The notes: generated by a model from the sequence alone, not told the origin. A stretch of 64,000 nt of DNA from Canna indica (GCA_034359265.1 CP136897.1:30739501-30803500); one strand, 5' to 3'. Positions 11,479 through 22,802 are shown, numbered from the stretch's first letter. Program-made: numbers and translations.

Positions 11479-11846
11479 GTCATGCACTTCTGATCGTCGG
11501 CTAATAAGGGTGAGCGACCCAGGGACAGCTCGGGGTCATTTTCTTCGTCTCTTCGCGCGCCTTTCAGCGCCACGTGAAAAATTGAAATCGGACAATAATG
11601 CACGGAGTTACGACCGTTTTAAACGAAAAATAATAATTGAAATGTTATTTTTCTTATTTATTTACAAATTTTAATTTTTCGCGTCGGTTGGTCGATCGAG
11701 CCGGCCGTAGAGGTTGCGGCGGCCCCCGCACGGGCGATCGACAGCCAAATTTTATGGCGACGACGTCGTTCGTCCTTAACGTTTCGTTAGAAAGATTGGT
11801 AAAAAAAATGATCTCGTTGTGCAATCAAATAGGTAGTAAAAAAAAG

Positions 11847-11963
11847 GGTGCAACACGAGGACTTCCCTAGGGGTCACCCATCCTAGTACTACTCTCGCCC
11901 TAGAACGCTTAACTTCGAAGTTCTTATGGGATCCGGTGCGTTAGTGCTGGTATGATCGCACCC
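11847..11963 (-). rRNA. 5S rRNA: 5S rRNA gene, copy 27
   Basis: Full length. Changes: U96A, C95U, U63A, G60U, C46U, C39A; two are in box A. Confidence 0.92.
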
Positions 11964-12332
11964 GTCATGCACTTCTGATCATCGGCTAATATGGGTGAGC
12001 GTCCGAGGGACAGCTCGGGGTCATTTTCTTCGTCTCTTCGCGCGCCTTTCAGCGCCACGTGAAAAGCTGAAATCGGACAATAATGCACGGAGTTACGCCC
12101 GTTTTAAACGAAAACTAATAACTGAAATGTTATTTTTCTTATTTATTTACAAATTTTAATTTTTCGGGTTAGTTGGTCGATCGAGCCGGCCGTAGAGGTT
12201 GCGGCGGGCCCCGCGCGGGCGATCGACAGCCAAGATTTACGGCGACGACGTCGTCCGTCCTTAATGTTTCGTTAGAAAGATTGGTAAAAAAAATGAACTC
12301 GTCGTGAAATCAAATAGGTAGTAAAAAAAAAA

Positions 12333-12448
12333 GGTACAACACGAGGACTTCCAGGGGGTCACCCATCCTAGTACTACTCTCGCCCAAGCACGCTTAACTT
12401 CGGAGTTCTGATGGGATCCAGTGCATTAGTTCTGGTATGATCACACCC
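12333..12448 (-). rRNA. 5S rRNA: 5S rRNA gene, copy 28 (116 bp), doubled upstream region
   Basis: One base deleted near nt 98, with C114U, C29U, C24U, C18A, C6U. A second promoter with 5S stub follows at 12591. Confidence 0.9.
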
Positions 12449-12590
12449 ATCATGCAGTTCTGATCGTCGGCTAATAAGGGTGAGCGTCCGAGGGACAGCT
12501 TGGGGTCATTTTCTTCGTCTCTTCGCGCGCCTTTCAGCGCCACGTGAAAAGCGGAAATCGGACAATAATGCACGGAGTTACGCCCGTTTT

Positions 12591-12606
12591 TGGTATGATC
12601 GCACCC
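12591..12606 (-). pseudogene. 16 bp 5S 5'-end stub heading a duplicated promoter
   Basis: Same junction (CGTTTTTGGTA) as at 8575. The surrounding block repeats the one at 8.4-8.75 kb at an offset of 4,016 bp. Confidence 0.85.
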
Positions 12607-12975
12607 GTCATGCACTTCTGATCGTCGGCAAATAAGGGTGAGCGTCTGAGGGATAGCTCGGGGTCATTTTCTTTGTCTCTTCGCGCGCCTTTTAGCGCCA
12701 CGTGAAAAGCTGAAATCGAACAATAATGCACGGAGTTACGCCCGTTTTAAACGAAAAATAATAATTGAAATGTTATTTTTCTTATTTATTTACAAATTTT
12801 AATTTTTCGGGTCGGTTGGTCGATCGAGCCGGCCGTAGAGGTTGCGGCGGGCCCCGCGCGGGCGATCGACAGCCAAATTTTATGTCGACGACGTTGTTCG
12901 TCCTTAACGTTTGGTTAGAAAGATTGGTAAAAAAAATGATCTCGTCGTGCAATCAAATAGGTAGTAAACAAAAAA

Positions 12976-13092
12976 GGTGCAACACGAGGACTTCCCAGGG
13001 GGTCACCCATCCTAGTACTACTCTCGCCCAAGCACACTTAACTTCGGAGTTCTGATGGGATCTGATGCGTTAGTGCTGGTATGATCGCAACC
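12976..13092 (-). rRNA. 5S rRNA: 5S rRNA gene, copy 29, doubled upstream region
   Basis: Full length. Changes: C57U, G30A, C28U, G3U. T-run interrupted by G in RNA sense. A further promoter copy with 5S stub starts at 13235. Confidence 0.93.
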
Positions 13093-13234
13093 GTTATGCA
13101 CTTCTGATCGTCGGCTAATAAGGGTGAGCGTCCGAGGGATAGCTCGGGGTCATTTTCTTCGTCTCTTCGCGCGCCTTTTAGCGCCACGTGAAAAGCTGAA
13201 ATCGGACAATAATGCACAGAGTTACGCCCGTTTT

Positions 13235-13250
13235 TGGTATGATCGCACTC
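13235..13250 (-). pseudogene. 16 bp 5S 5'-end stub heading a duplicated promoter
   Basis: Third stub with the same junction as 8575; carries G2A. Confidence 0.85.
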
Positions 13251-13254
13251 ATCA

Positions 13255-14140
13255 TGCACTTCTGATCGTCGGCTAATAAGGGTGAGCGTACGAGGGATAG
13301 CTCGGGGTCATTTTCTTCGTCTCTTCGCGCGCCTTTTAGCGCCACGTGAAAAGCTGAAATCGGACAATAATGCACAGAGTTACGCCCGTTTTAAACGAAA
13401 AATAATAATTGAAATGTTATTTTTCTTATTTATTTACAAATTTTAAGTTTTCGGGTCTGTTGGTCGATCGAGCCGGCCGTAGAGGTTACGGCGGGCCCCG
13501 CGCGGGCGATCGACAGCCAAATTTTATGTCGACGACGTCGTCCGTCCTTAACGTTTTGTTAGAAAGATTGGTAAAAATAATGATCTCGTCGTGCAATTAA
13601 ATAGGTAGTAAAAAACAAGGTGCAACACGAGGACTTCCCAGGGGGTCACCCATCCTAGTACTACTCTCGCCCAAGCAAGCTTAACTTCGGAGTTCTGATG
13701 GGATCCGGTGCGTTAGTGCTGGTATGATCGCACCCGTCGTGCACTTCTGATCGTCGGCTAATAAGGGTGAGCGTCCGAGGGATAGCTCGGGGTCATTTTC
13801 TTCGTCTCTTCGCGTGCCTTTTAGCGCCACTTGAAAAGATGAAATCGGACAATAATGCACGAAGTTACGCCGGTTTTAAACGAAAAATAATAATTGAAAT
13901 ATTATTTTTCTTATTTATTTACAAATTTTAATTTTTCGGGTCGGTTGGTCGATCGAGCCGGCCGTAGAGCTTGCGGCGGGCCCCGCGCGGGCGATCGAGA
14001 GCCAAATTTTATGTCGACGACGTCGTCCGTCCTTAACGTTTGGTTAGAAAGATTGGTAAAAAAAATGATCTCGTCGTGCAATCAAATAGGTAGTAAAAAA
14101 AAAGGTGCAACACGAGGACTTCCCAGGGGTTCACTCATCC
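13255..14140. repeat. Segmental repeat R1, copy a
   Basis: Nearly identical to 16475-17360 at an offset of 3,220 bp, including rare marks such as GCGTACGAGG, TTTTAAGTTTTCGGGTCTG and CGTTTTGTTAG. The boundary is approximate. Confidence 0.8.
13619..13735 (-). rRNA. 5S rRNA: 5S rRNA gene, copy 30 (one change)
   Basis: Differs from the majority only by G58U in box A. Among the least altered copies in the window. Confidence 0.96.
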
Positions 14141-14211
14141 TAGTACTACTCTCGCCCAAGCACGCTTAACTTCAGAGTTCTGATGGGATCCGTTGCGTTA
14201 GTGCTGGTATG
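14104..14211 (-). pseudogene. 5S rRNA: Promoter-deleted 5S copy 31 (type A junction)
   Basis: RNA nt 10-117, ending in GTATG fused to TTATTTTTC. Changes C91A, G86A, C47U, C28A; it lacks G51U and C35U of the later truncated lineage, so it may be an early form or a separate event. Confidence 0.93.
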
Positions 14212-14413
14212 TTATTTTTCTTATTTTTTTACAAATTTTAATTTTTCGGGACGGTTGGTCGATCGAGCCGGCAGTAGAGGTTGCGGCCGGCCTAGCGCAG
14301 GCGATCGACAACCAAGATTTATGATGACGACGTCGTCCGTCCTTAACGTTTGGTTAGAAAGATTGGTAAAAAAAATGTTCTCGTCGTGCAATCAAATAGG
14401 TAGTAAAAAAAAA

Positions 14414-14530
14414 GGTGCAACGCGAGGACTTCCCAAGGGGTCACCCATCCAAGTACTACTCTCGCCCAAGCACCCTTAACTTCGGAGTTCTGATGGGATC
14501 CGGTGCGTTAGTGCTGGTATTATCACACCC
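14414..14530 (-). rRNA. 5S rRNA: 5S rRNA gene, copy 32
   Basis: Full length. Changes: U109C, C95U, A80U, C57G, C10A, C6U (relative of copy 24). Confidence 0.93.
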
Positions 14531-14898
14531 GATATGCACTTCTGATCGTCGGCTAATAAGGGTGAGCGTCTGAGGGAGAGTTCGGGGGCATTTTCTTCGT
14601 CTCTTTGCGCGCCTTTCAGCGCCACGTGAAAAGCTGAAATCGGACAATAATGCACGGAGTTACGCCCGTTTTAAACGAAAAATAATAATTGAAACGTTAT
14701 TTTTCTTATTTATTTACAAATTTTAATTTTTCGGGTTGGTTGGTCGATCGAGCCGGCCGTAGAAGTTGCGGCGGGCCCCGCACGGGCGATCGACAGCCAA
14801 GATTTATGGCGACAACGTCGTCCGTCCTTAACGTTTGGTTAGAAATATTGGTTAAAAAAATGATCTCGTCGTGCAATCAAATAGGTAGTAAAAAAACA

Positions 14899-15014
14899 AG
14901 TGCAACACGAGGACTTCGAGGGGGTCACCCATCCTAGTACTACTCTCGCCCAAGCACGCTTAACTTCGGAGTTCTGATGGGATCCAGTGCATTAGTGCTG
15001 GTATGATCGCACCC
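14899..15014 (-). rRNA. 5S rRNA: 5S rRNA gene, copy 33 (116 bp)
   Basis: One base missing around nt 97-99, plus C117U, C29U, C24U. Confidence 0.9.
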
Positions 15015-15383
15015 GTCATGCAGTTCTGATCGTCGGCTAATAAGGGTGAGCGTCCGAGGGACAGCTCGGGGTCATTTTCTTCGTCTCTTCGCGCGCCTTT
15101 CAGCGCCACGTGAAAAGCTGAAATCGGACAATAATGCAAGGAGTTACGCCCGTTTTAAACGAAAAATAATAATTGAAATGTTATTTTTCTTATTTATTTA
15201 CAAATTTTAATTTTTCGGGTCGGTTGGTCGATCGAGCCGTCCGTAGAGGTTGCGGCGGGCCCCGCACGGGCGATCGACAGCCAAATTTTATGTCGACGAC
15301 GTCGTCCGTCCTTAACGTTTGGTTAGAAAGATTGGTATAAAAAATGATCTCGTCGTGCAATCAAATAGGTAGTAAAAAAAAAA

Positions 15384-15500
15384 GGTGCAACACGAGGACT
15401 TCCCAGGGGGTCACCCATCCTAGTACTACTGTCGCCCAAGCACGCTTAACTTCGGAGTTCTGATGGGATCTGATGCGTTAGTGCTGGTATGATCGCAACC
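15384..15500 (-). rRNA. 5S rRNA: 5S rRNA gene, copy 34
   Basis: Full length. Changes: G70C, G30A, C28U, G3U. Confidence 0.95.
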
Positions 15501-15868
15501 GTTATGCACTTCTGATCGTCGGCTAATACGGGTGAGTGTCCGAGGGATAGCTCGGGGTCATTTTCTTCGTCTCTTCGCGCGCCTTTTAGCGCCACGTGAA
15601 AAGCTAAAATCGGACAATAATGCACGGAGTTACGCCCGTTTTAAATGAAAAATAATAATTGAAATGTTATTTTTCTTATTTATTTACAAATTTTAATTTT
15701 TCGGGTCGGTTGGTCGATCGAGCCGGACGTAGAGGTTGCGGCGGGCCCCGCGCGGGCGATCGACAGCCAAATTTTATTTCGACGACATCGTCCGTCCTTA
15801 ACGTTTGATTAGAAAGATTGGTAAAAAAAATTATCTCGTCGTGCAATCAAATAGGTAGTAAAAAAAAA

Positions 15869-15985
15869 GGTGCAACACGAGGACTTCCTAGGGGGTCACC
15901 CATCCTAGTACTACTCTCGCCCAAGCACGCTTAACTTCGGAGTTCTGAAGGGATCTGGTGCGTTAGTGCTGGTATGATCGCACCC
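15869..15985 (-). rRNA. 5S rRNA: 5S rRNA gene, copy 35
   Basis: Full length. Changes: G97A, A37U, G30A. Confidence 0.95.
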
Positions 15986-16353
15986 ATCATGCACTTCTGG
16001 TCGTCGGCTAATAAGGGTGAGCGTCCGAGGGATAGCTCTGGGTCATTTTCTTCGTCTCTTCGTGCGCCTTTTAGCGCCACGTGAAAAGCTGAAATCGGAC
16101 AATAATGCACGGAGTTACGCCCGTTTTAAACGAAAAATAATAATTGAAATGTTATTTTTCTTATTTATTTACAAATTTTAATTTTTTGGGTCGGTTGGTC
16201 GATCGAGACGGCCGTAGAGGTTGCGGCGGGCCCCGCGCGGGCGATCGACTGTCAAATTTTATGTCGACAACGTTGTCCGTCCTTAACATTTGGTTAGAAA
16301 GATTGGTAAAAAAAATGATCTCGTCGTGCAATCAAATAGGTAGTAAAAAAAAA

Positions 16354-16470
16354 GCTGCAACACGAGGACTTCCCAGGGGGTCACCCATCCTAGTACTACT
16401 CTCGCCCAAGCACGCTTAACTTCGGAGTTCTGATGGAATCCGGTGCTTTAGTGCTAGTATGATCACACCC
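16354..16470 (-). rRNA. 5S rRNA: 5S rRNA gene, copy 36
   Basis: Full length. Changes: C116G, C34U, C24A, C15U, C6U. Confidence 0.94.
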
Positions 16471-16474
16471 GTCA

Positions 16475-17360
16475 TGCACTTCTGATCGTCGGCTAATAAG
16501 GGTGAGCGTACGAGGGATAGCTCGGGGTCATTTTCTTCGTCTCTTCGCGCGCCTTTTAGCGCCACGTGAAAAGCTGAAATCGGACAATAATGCACAGAGT
16601 TACGCCCGTTTTAAACGAAAAATAATAATTGAAATGTTATTTTTCTTATTTATTTACAAATTTTAAGTTTTCGGGTCTGTTGGTCGATCGAGCCGGCCGT
16701 AGAGGTTACGGCGGGCCCCGCGCGGGCGATCGACAGCCAAATTTTATGTCGACGACGTCGTCCGTCCTTAACGTTTTGTTAGAAAGATTGGTAAAAATAA
16801 TGATCTCGTCGTGCAATTAAATAGGTAGTAAAAAACAAGGTGCAACACGAGGACTTCCCAGGGGGTCACCCATCCTAGTACTACTCTCGCCCAAGCAAGC
16901 TTAACTTCGGAGTTCTGATGGGATCCGGTGCGTTAGTGCTGGTATGATCGCACCCGTCGTGCACTTCTGATCGTCAGCTAATAAGGGTGAGCGTCCGAGG
17001 GATAGCTCGGGGTCATTTTCTTCGTCTCTTCGCGCGCCTTTTAGCGCCACTTGAAAAGATGAAATCGGACAATAATGCACGAAGTTACGCCGGTTTTAAA
17101 CGAAAAATAATAATTGAAATATTATTTTTCTTATTTATTTACAAATTTTAATTTTTCGGGTCGGTTGGTCGATCGAGCCGGCCGTAGAGCTTGCGGCGGG
17201 CCCCGCGCGGGCGATCGAGAGCCAAATTTTATGTCGACGACGTCGTCCGTCCTTAACGTTTGGTTAGAAAGATTGGTAAAAAAAATGATCTCGTCGTGCA
17301 ATCAAATAGGTAGTAAAAAAAAAGGTGCAACACGAGGACTTCCCAGGGGGTCACCCATCC
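16475..17360. repeat. Segmental repeat R1, copy b
   Basis: Second copy of 13255-14140. Here the second gene keeps its promoter, whereas in copy a it is truncated. Confidence 0.8.
16839..16955 (-). rRNA. 5S rRNA: 5S rRNA gene, copy 37 (one change)
   Basis: Identical to copy 30: only G58U. Confidence 0.96.
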
Positions 17361-17440
17361 TAGTAGTACTCTCGCCCAACCACGCTTAACTTCGGAGTTT
17401 TGATGGGATCCGGTGCGTTAGTGCTGGTATGATCGCACCC
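17324..17440 (-). rRNA. 5S rRNA: 5S rRNA gene, copy 38
   Basis: Full length. Changes: G75C, C61G in box A, G41A. Confidence 0.95.
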
Positions 17441-17806
17441 GTCGTGCACTTCTGATCGTCGGCTAATAAGGGTGAGCGTCCGAGGGATAGCTCGGGGTCA
17501 TTTTCTTCGTCTCTTCGCGCGCCTTTTAGCGCCACGTGAAAAGCTGAAATCGGACAATAATGCACGGAGTTACGCCCGTTTTAAACGAAAAATAACAATT
17601 GAAATGTTATTTTTCTTACTTATTTACAAATTTTAATTTTTCGGGTCGGTTGGTCGATCGAGCCGGCCGTAGAGTTTGCGGCGGGCCCCGCGCGGGCGAT
17701 TGATAGCCAAATTTTATGTCGACGACGTCGTCCGTCCTTCACGTTTGGTTAGAAAGATTTGTAAAAAATGATCTCGTCGTGCAATCAAATAGGTAGTAAA
17801 AAAAAA

Positions 17807-17922
17807 GGTGCAACACGAGGACTTCCCAGGGGTCACCCATCCTAGTACTACTCTCGCCCAAGCACGCTTAACTTCGGAGTTTTGATGGGATCCGGTGCGT
17901 TAGTGCTGGTATGATCGCACCC
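17807..17922 (-). rRNA. 5S rRNA: 5S rRNA gene, copy 39 (116 bp)
   Basis: One C missing at nt 91-95, plus G41A. Confidence 0.93.
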
Positions 17923-18287
17923 GTCGTGCACTTCTGATCATCGACTAATAAGGGTGAGCGTCCGAGGGATAGCCCGGGGTCATTTTCTTCGTCTCTTCGC
18001 GCCTTTTAGCGCCACGTGAAAAGCTGAAATCGGACAATAATGCACGGTGTTACGCCCGTTTTAAACAAAAATAATAATTGAAATGTTATTTTTCTTATTT
18101 ATTTACAAATTTTAATTTTTCGGGTCGGTTGGTCGATCGAGCCGGCCGTAGAGGTTGCGGCTGGCCCCGCGCGGTCGATCGACAGCGAAATTTTATGTCG
18201 ACGACGTCGTCCGTCCTTAACGTTTGGTTAGAAAGATTAGTAAAAAAAATGATCTCGTCGTGCAATCAAATAGGTAGTAAAAAAAAA

Positions 18288-18404
18288 GATGCAACACGAG
18301 GACTTCCCAGGGGTTCACCCATCCTAGTACTACTCTCGCCCAAGCACGCTTAACTTCGGAGTTCTGATGGGATCCGGTGCGTTAGTGCTGGTATGAAAGC
18401 ACCC
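18288..18404 (-). rRNA. 5S rRNA: 5S rRNA gene, copy 40
   Basis: Full length. Changes: C116U, C91A, A8U, G7U. Confidence 0.95.
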
Positions 18405-18772
18405 GTCATGCACATCTGATCGTCGGCTAATAAGGGTGAGCGTCCGAGGGATTGCTCGGGGTCATTTACTTCGTCTCTTCGCGCGCCTTTTAGCGCCACG
18501 TGAAAAGATGAAATCGGACAATAATGCACGAAGTTACGCCTGTTTTAAACGAAAAGTAATAATTGAAATGTTATTTTTCTTATTTATTTACAAATTTTAA
18601 CTTTTCGAGTCGGTTGGTCGATCGAGCCGGCCGAAGAGGTTGCGGCGGGCCCCGCGCGGGCGATCGAGAGCCAAATTTTATGTCGACGACGTCGTCCGTC
18701 CTTAACGTTTGGTTAGAAAGATTTGTAAGAAAAATGATCTCGTCGTTCAATCAAATAGGTAGTAGAAAAAAA

Positions 18773-18889
18773 GATGCAACACGAGGACTTCCCAGGCGGT
18801 CACCAATCCTAGTACTACTCTCGCCCAAGCACGCTTAACTTCGGAGTTCTGATGGGATCCGGTGCGTTAGTGTTGGTATGATCGCAACC
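18773..18889 (-). rRNA. 5S rRNA: 5S rRNA gene, copy 41
   Basis: Full length. Changes: C116U, C93G, G85U in box C, G17A, G3U. The T-run is broken by a C. Confidence 0.94.
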
Positions 18890-19254
18890 GTGGTGCACTT
18901 CTGATCGTCGGCTAATAAGGGTGAGCGTCCGAGGGATAGCTCAGGGTCATTTTCTTCGTCTCTTCGCGCGCCTTTTAGCGCCACGTGAAAAGCTGAAATC
19001 GGACAATAATGCACGGAGTTACGCCCGTTTTAAACGAAAAATAATAATTGAAATGTTATTTTTCTTATTTATTTACATATTTTAATTTTTCGGGTCGGTT
19101 GGTCGATCGAGCCGGCCGTAGAGGTTGCGGCAGGCCCCGCGTGGGCGATCGATAGCCAAATTTTATGTCGACGACGTCGTCCGTCCTTCACGTTTGGTTA
19201 GAAAGATTTGTAAAAAATGATCTCGTCGTGCAATCAAATAGGTAGTAAAAAAAA

Positions 19255-19371
19255 AGTGCAACACGAGGACTTCCCAGGGGGTCACCCATCCTAGTACTAC
19301 TCTTGCCCAAGCACGCTTAACTTCGGAGTTCTGATGGGATCCGATGCGTTAGTGCTAGTATGATCGCACCC
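19255..19371 (-). rRNA. 5S rRNA: 5S rRNA gene, copy 42
   Basis: Full length. Changes: C117U, G68A, C28U, C15U. Upstream, an 11 bp piece (GCACCTTTTAG on the plus strand) is doubled near 19450. Confidence 0.95.
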
Positions 19372-19751
19372 GTTGTGCACTTCTGATCGTCGGCTAATAA
19401 GGTTGAGCGTCCGAGGGATAGCTCGGGGTCATTTTCTTCGTTTTTTCGCGCACCTTTTAGCGCACCTTTTAGCGCCACGTGAAAAGATGAAATCGGACAA
19501 TAATGCACGAAATTACGCCCGTTTTAAATGAAAAATAATAAATGAAATGTTATTTTTCCTATTTATTTACAAATTTTAATTTTTCGGGTCGGTTGGTCGA
19601 TCGAGCCGGCCGTAGAGGTTGCGGCGGGCCCCGCGCGGGCGATCGACAGCCAAATTTTATGTCGATGACGTCGTCCGTCCTTAACGTTTGGTTAGAAAGA
19701 TTGGTAAAAAAAATGATCTCGTCGTGCAATCAAATAGGTAGTAAAAAAAAA

Positions 19752-19868
19752 GGTGCAACACGAGGACTTCCCAGGGGGTCACCCATCCTAGTACTACTTT
19801 CGCCCAAGCACGCTTAACTTCGGAGTTCTGATGGGATCCGGTGCGTTTGTGCTAGTATGATCGAACCC
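19752..19868 (-). rRNA. 5S rRNA: 5S rRNA gene, copy 43
   Basis: Full length. Changes: G70A, U21A, C15U, G5U. The U21A/G5U pair marks a family over 19.7-23.3 kb. Confidence 0.95.
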
Positions 19869-20237
19869 GTGATGCACTTCTGATCGTCGGCTAATAAGGG
19901 TGACCGTCCGAGGGATAGCTCGGGGTCATTTTCTTCGTCTCTTCGCGCGCCTTTTAGCGCCACGTGAAAAGCTGAAATCGGACAATAATGCACGGAGTTA
20001 CGCCCGTTTTAAACGAAAAATAATAATTGAAATGTTATTTTTCTTATTTATTTACAAATTTTAATTTTTCGGGTCGGTTGGTCGATTGAGCCGGCCGTAG
20101 AGGTTGCGGCGGGCCCCGCGCGGACGATCCACAGCCAAATTTTATGTCGACGACGTCGTCCGTCCTTAACGTTTGGTTAGAAAGATTGGTAAAAAAAATG
20201 ATCTCGTCATGCAATCAAATAGGTAGTAAAAAAAAAA

Positions 20238-20354
20238 GGTGCAACACGAGGACTACCCAGGGGGTCACCCATCCTAGTACTACTTTCGCCCAAGCACGCT
20301 TAACTTCGGAGTTCTGATGGGATCCGGTGCGTTTGTGCTGGTATGATCGAACCC
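20238..20354 (-). rRNA. 5S rRNA: 5S rRNA gene, copy 44
   Basis: Full length. Changes: A100U, G70A, U21A, G5U. No partner in the second 7.28 kb copy. Confidence 0.95.
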
Positions 20355-20722
20355 GTGATGCACTTCTGATCGTCGGCTAATAAGGGTGACCGTCCGAGGG
20401 ATAGCTCGGGGTCATTTTCTTCGTCTCTTCGCGCGCCTTTTAGCGCCACGTGAAAAGCTGAAATCGGACAATAATGCACGGAGTTACGCTCGTTTTAAAC
20501 GAAAAATAATAATTGAAATGTTATTTTTCTTATTTATTTACAAATTTTAATTTTTCGGGTCGGTTGGTCGATTGAGCCGGCCGTAGAGGTTGCGGCGGGC
20601 CCCGCGCGGGCGATCGACAGCCAAATTTTAGGTCGACGACGTCGTCCGTCCTTAACGTTTGGTTTGAAAGATTGGTAAAAAAAATGATCTCGTCGTGCAA
20701 TCAAATAGGTAGTAAAAAAAAA

Positions 20723-20839
20723 GGTGCAACACGAGGACTTCCCAGGGGGTCACCCATCCTAGTACTACTCTCGCCCAAGCACGCTTAACTTCGTAGTTTT
20801 GATGGGATCCGGTGCGTTTGTGTTGGTATGATCGAAACC
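20723..20839 (-). rRNA. 5S rRNA: 5S rRNA gene, copy 45
   Basis: Full length. Changes: C46A, G41A, U21A, G17A, G5U, G3U. Confidence 0.95.
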
Positions 20840-21207
20840 GTGATGCACTTCTGATCGTCGGCTAATAAGGGTGACCGTCCGAGGGATAGCTCGGGGTCAT
20901 TTTCTTCGTCTCTCCGTGCGCCTTTTAGCGCCACGTGAAAAGCTGAAATCGGACAATAATGCACGGAGTTACGCTCGTTTTAAACGAAAAATAATAATTG
21001 AAATGTTATTTTTCTTATTTATTTACAAATTTTAATTTTTCGGGTCGGTTGGTCGATTGAGCCGGCCGTAGAGGTTGCGGCGGGCCCCGCGCGGGCGATC
21101 GACAGCCAAATTTTAGGTCGACGACGTCGTCCGTCCTTAACGTTTGGTTAGAAAGATTGGTAAAAAAAATGATCTCGTCGTGCAATCAAATAGGTAGTAA
21201 AAAAAAA

Positions 21208-21324
21208 GGTGCAACACGAGGACTTCCCAGGGGGTCACCCATCCTAGTACTACTCTCGCCCAAGCACGCTTAACTTCGTAGTTCTGATGGGATCCAGTGC
21301 GTTTGTGCTGGTATGATCGAACCC
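21208..21324 (-). rRNA. 5S rRNA: 5S rRNA gene, copy 46
   Basis: Full length. Changes: C46A, C29U, U21A, G5U. Confidence 0.95.
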
Positions 21325-21692
21325 GTGATGCACTTCTGATCGTCGGCTAATAAGGGTGACCGTCCGAGGGATAGCTCGGGGTCATTTTCTTCGTCTCTCC
21401 GTGCGCCTTTTAGCGCCACGTGAAAAGCTGAAATCGGACAATAATGCACGGAGTTACGCCCGTTTTAAACGAAAAATAATAATTGAAATGTTATTTTTCT
21501 TATTTATTTACAAATTTTAATTTTTCGGGTCGGTTGGTCGATTGAGCCGGCCGTAGAGGTTGCGGCGGGCCCCGCGCGGATGATCCACAGCCAAATTTTA
21601 GGTCGACGACGTCGTCCGTCCTTAACGTTTGGTTAGAAAGATTGGTAAAAAAAATGATCTCGTCGTGCAATCAAATAGGTAGTAAAAAAAAA

Positions 21693-21809
21693 GGTGCAAC
21701 ACGAGGACTTCCCAGGGGGTCAACCATCCTAGTACTACTCTCGCCCAAGCACGCTTAACTTCGTAGTTCTGATGGGATCCGGTGCGTTTGTGCTGGTATG
21801 ATCGAACCC
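21693..21809 (-). rRNA. 5S rRNA: 5S rRNA gene, copy 47
   Basis: Full length. Changes: G87U in box C, C46A, U21A, G5U. Confidence 0.95.
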
Positions 21810-22177
21810 GTGATCCACTTCTGATCGTCGGCTAATAAGGGTGACCGTCCGAGGGATAGCTCGTGGTCATTTTCTTCGTCTCTTCGCGCGCCTTTTAGCG
21901 CCACGTGAAAAGCTGAAATCGGACAATAATGCACGGAGTTACGCCCGTTTTAAACGAAAAATAATAATTAAAATGTTATTTTTCTTATTTATTTACAAAT
22001 TTTAATTTTTCGGGCCGGTTGGTCGATCGAGCCGGCCGTAGAGGTTGCGGCGGCCCCCGCGCGGGCGATCGACAGTCAAATTTTATGTCGATGACGTCGT
22101 CCGTCCTTAACGTTTGGTTAGAAAGATTGCTAAAAAAAATGATCTCGTCGTGCAATCAAATAGGTAGTAAAAAAAAT

Positions 22178-22294
22178 GGTGCAACACGAGGACTTCCCAG
22201 GGGGTCACCCATCATAGTACTACTCTCGCCCAAGCATGCTTAACTTCGGAGTTCTGATGGGATCCGGTGCGTTAGTGCTGGTATGATCGCACTC
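22178..22294 (-). rRNA. 5S rRNA: 5S rRNA gene, copy 48
   Basis: Full length. Changes: G81U, G58A, G2A; T-run preceded by an A in RNA sense. Confidence 0.95.
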
Positions 22295-22616
22295 GTGATG
22301 CAATTCTGATCGTCGGCTAATAAGGGTGAGCGTCCGAGGGATAGCTCGGGGTCATTTTCTTCGTCTCTTCGCGCGCCTTTTAGCGCCACGTGAAAAGCTG
22401 AAATCGGACAATAATGCACGGATTTACGCCCGTTTTAAACGAAAAATAATAATTGAAATGTTATATTTCTTATTTATTTACAAATTTTGATTTTTCGGGT
22501 CGGTTAGTCGATAGAGCCGGCCGTAGAGGTTGCGGCGGGCCCCGCGCGGGCGATCGACAGCCAAATTTTATGTCGACGACGTCGTCCGTCCTTAACGTTT
22601 GGTTAGAAAGATTGGT

Positions 22617-22624
22617 AAAAAAAA
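22617..22624 (-). terminator. Second, back-up T-run
   Basis: A second run of eight T about 30 bp beyond the first. It is found in nearly every unit, usually 6-8 long. It would catch read-through transcripts; the spacing is constant over the array. Confidence 0.6.
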
Positions 22625-22653
22625 TGATCTCGTGGTCCAATCAAATTGGTAGT

Positions 22654-22662
22654 AAAAAAAAA
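22654..22662 (-). terminator. Pol III T-run terminator, representative
   Basis: Nine T in RNA sense directly after GTTGCACC. Most copies carry 7-10 T here. Some variants interrupt the run near the gene (CTT, TTGT, CACT or CAT forms) but keep at least five T. Confidence 0.9.
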
Positions 22663-22779
22663 GGTGCAACACGAGGACTTCCCAAGGGGTCACCCATTCT
22701 AGTACCACTCTCGCGCAAGCACGCTTAACTTCAGAGTTCTGATGGGATCCGGTGCGTTAGTGCTAGTATGATCGCACCC
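22663..22779 (-). rRNA. 5S rRNA: 5S rRNA gene, copy 49 (promoter reference copy)
   Basis: Full length. Changes: C95U, G82A, A74G, G65C, C47U, C15U. The A74G/G65C/C15U set is otherwise typical of the first 7 kb. Its promoter and terminator parts are listed separately as the worked example. Confidence 0.95.
22683..22730 (-). promoter_or_regulatory. 5S internal control region (box A, IE, box C), representative
   Basis: RNA-sense nt 50-97 of the copy at 22663. Box A (about nt 50-64), the intermediate element (about 67-72) and box C (about 80-97) bind TFIIIA and TFIIIC in known plant 5S genes. The sequences match the plant form. The same region is present in every copy of at least 108 bp, including those that lost their start site. 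Confidence 0.85.
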
Positions 22780-22802
22780 GTCATGCACTTCTGATCGTCG
22801 GC

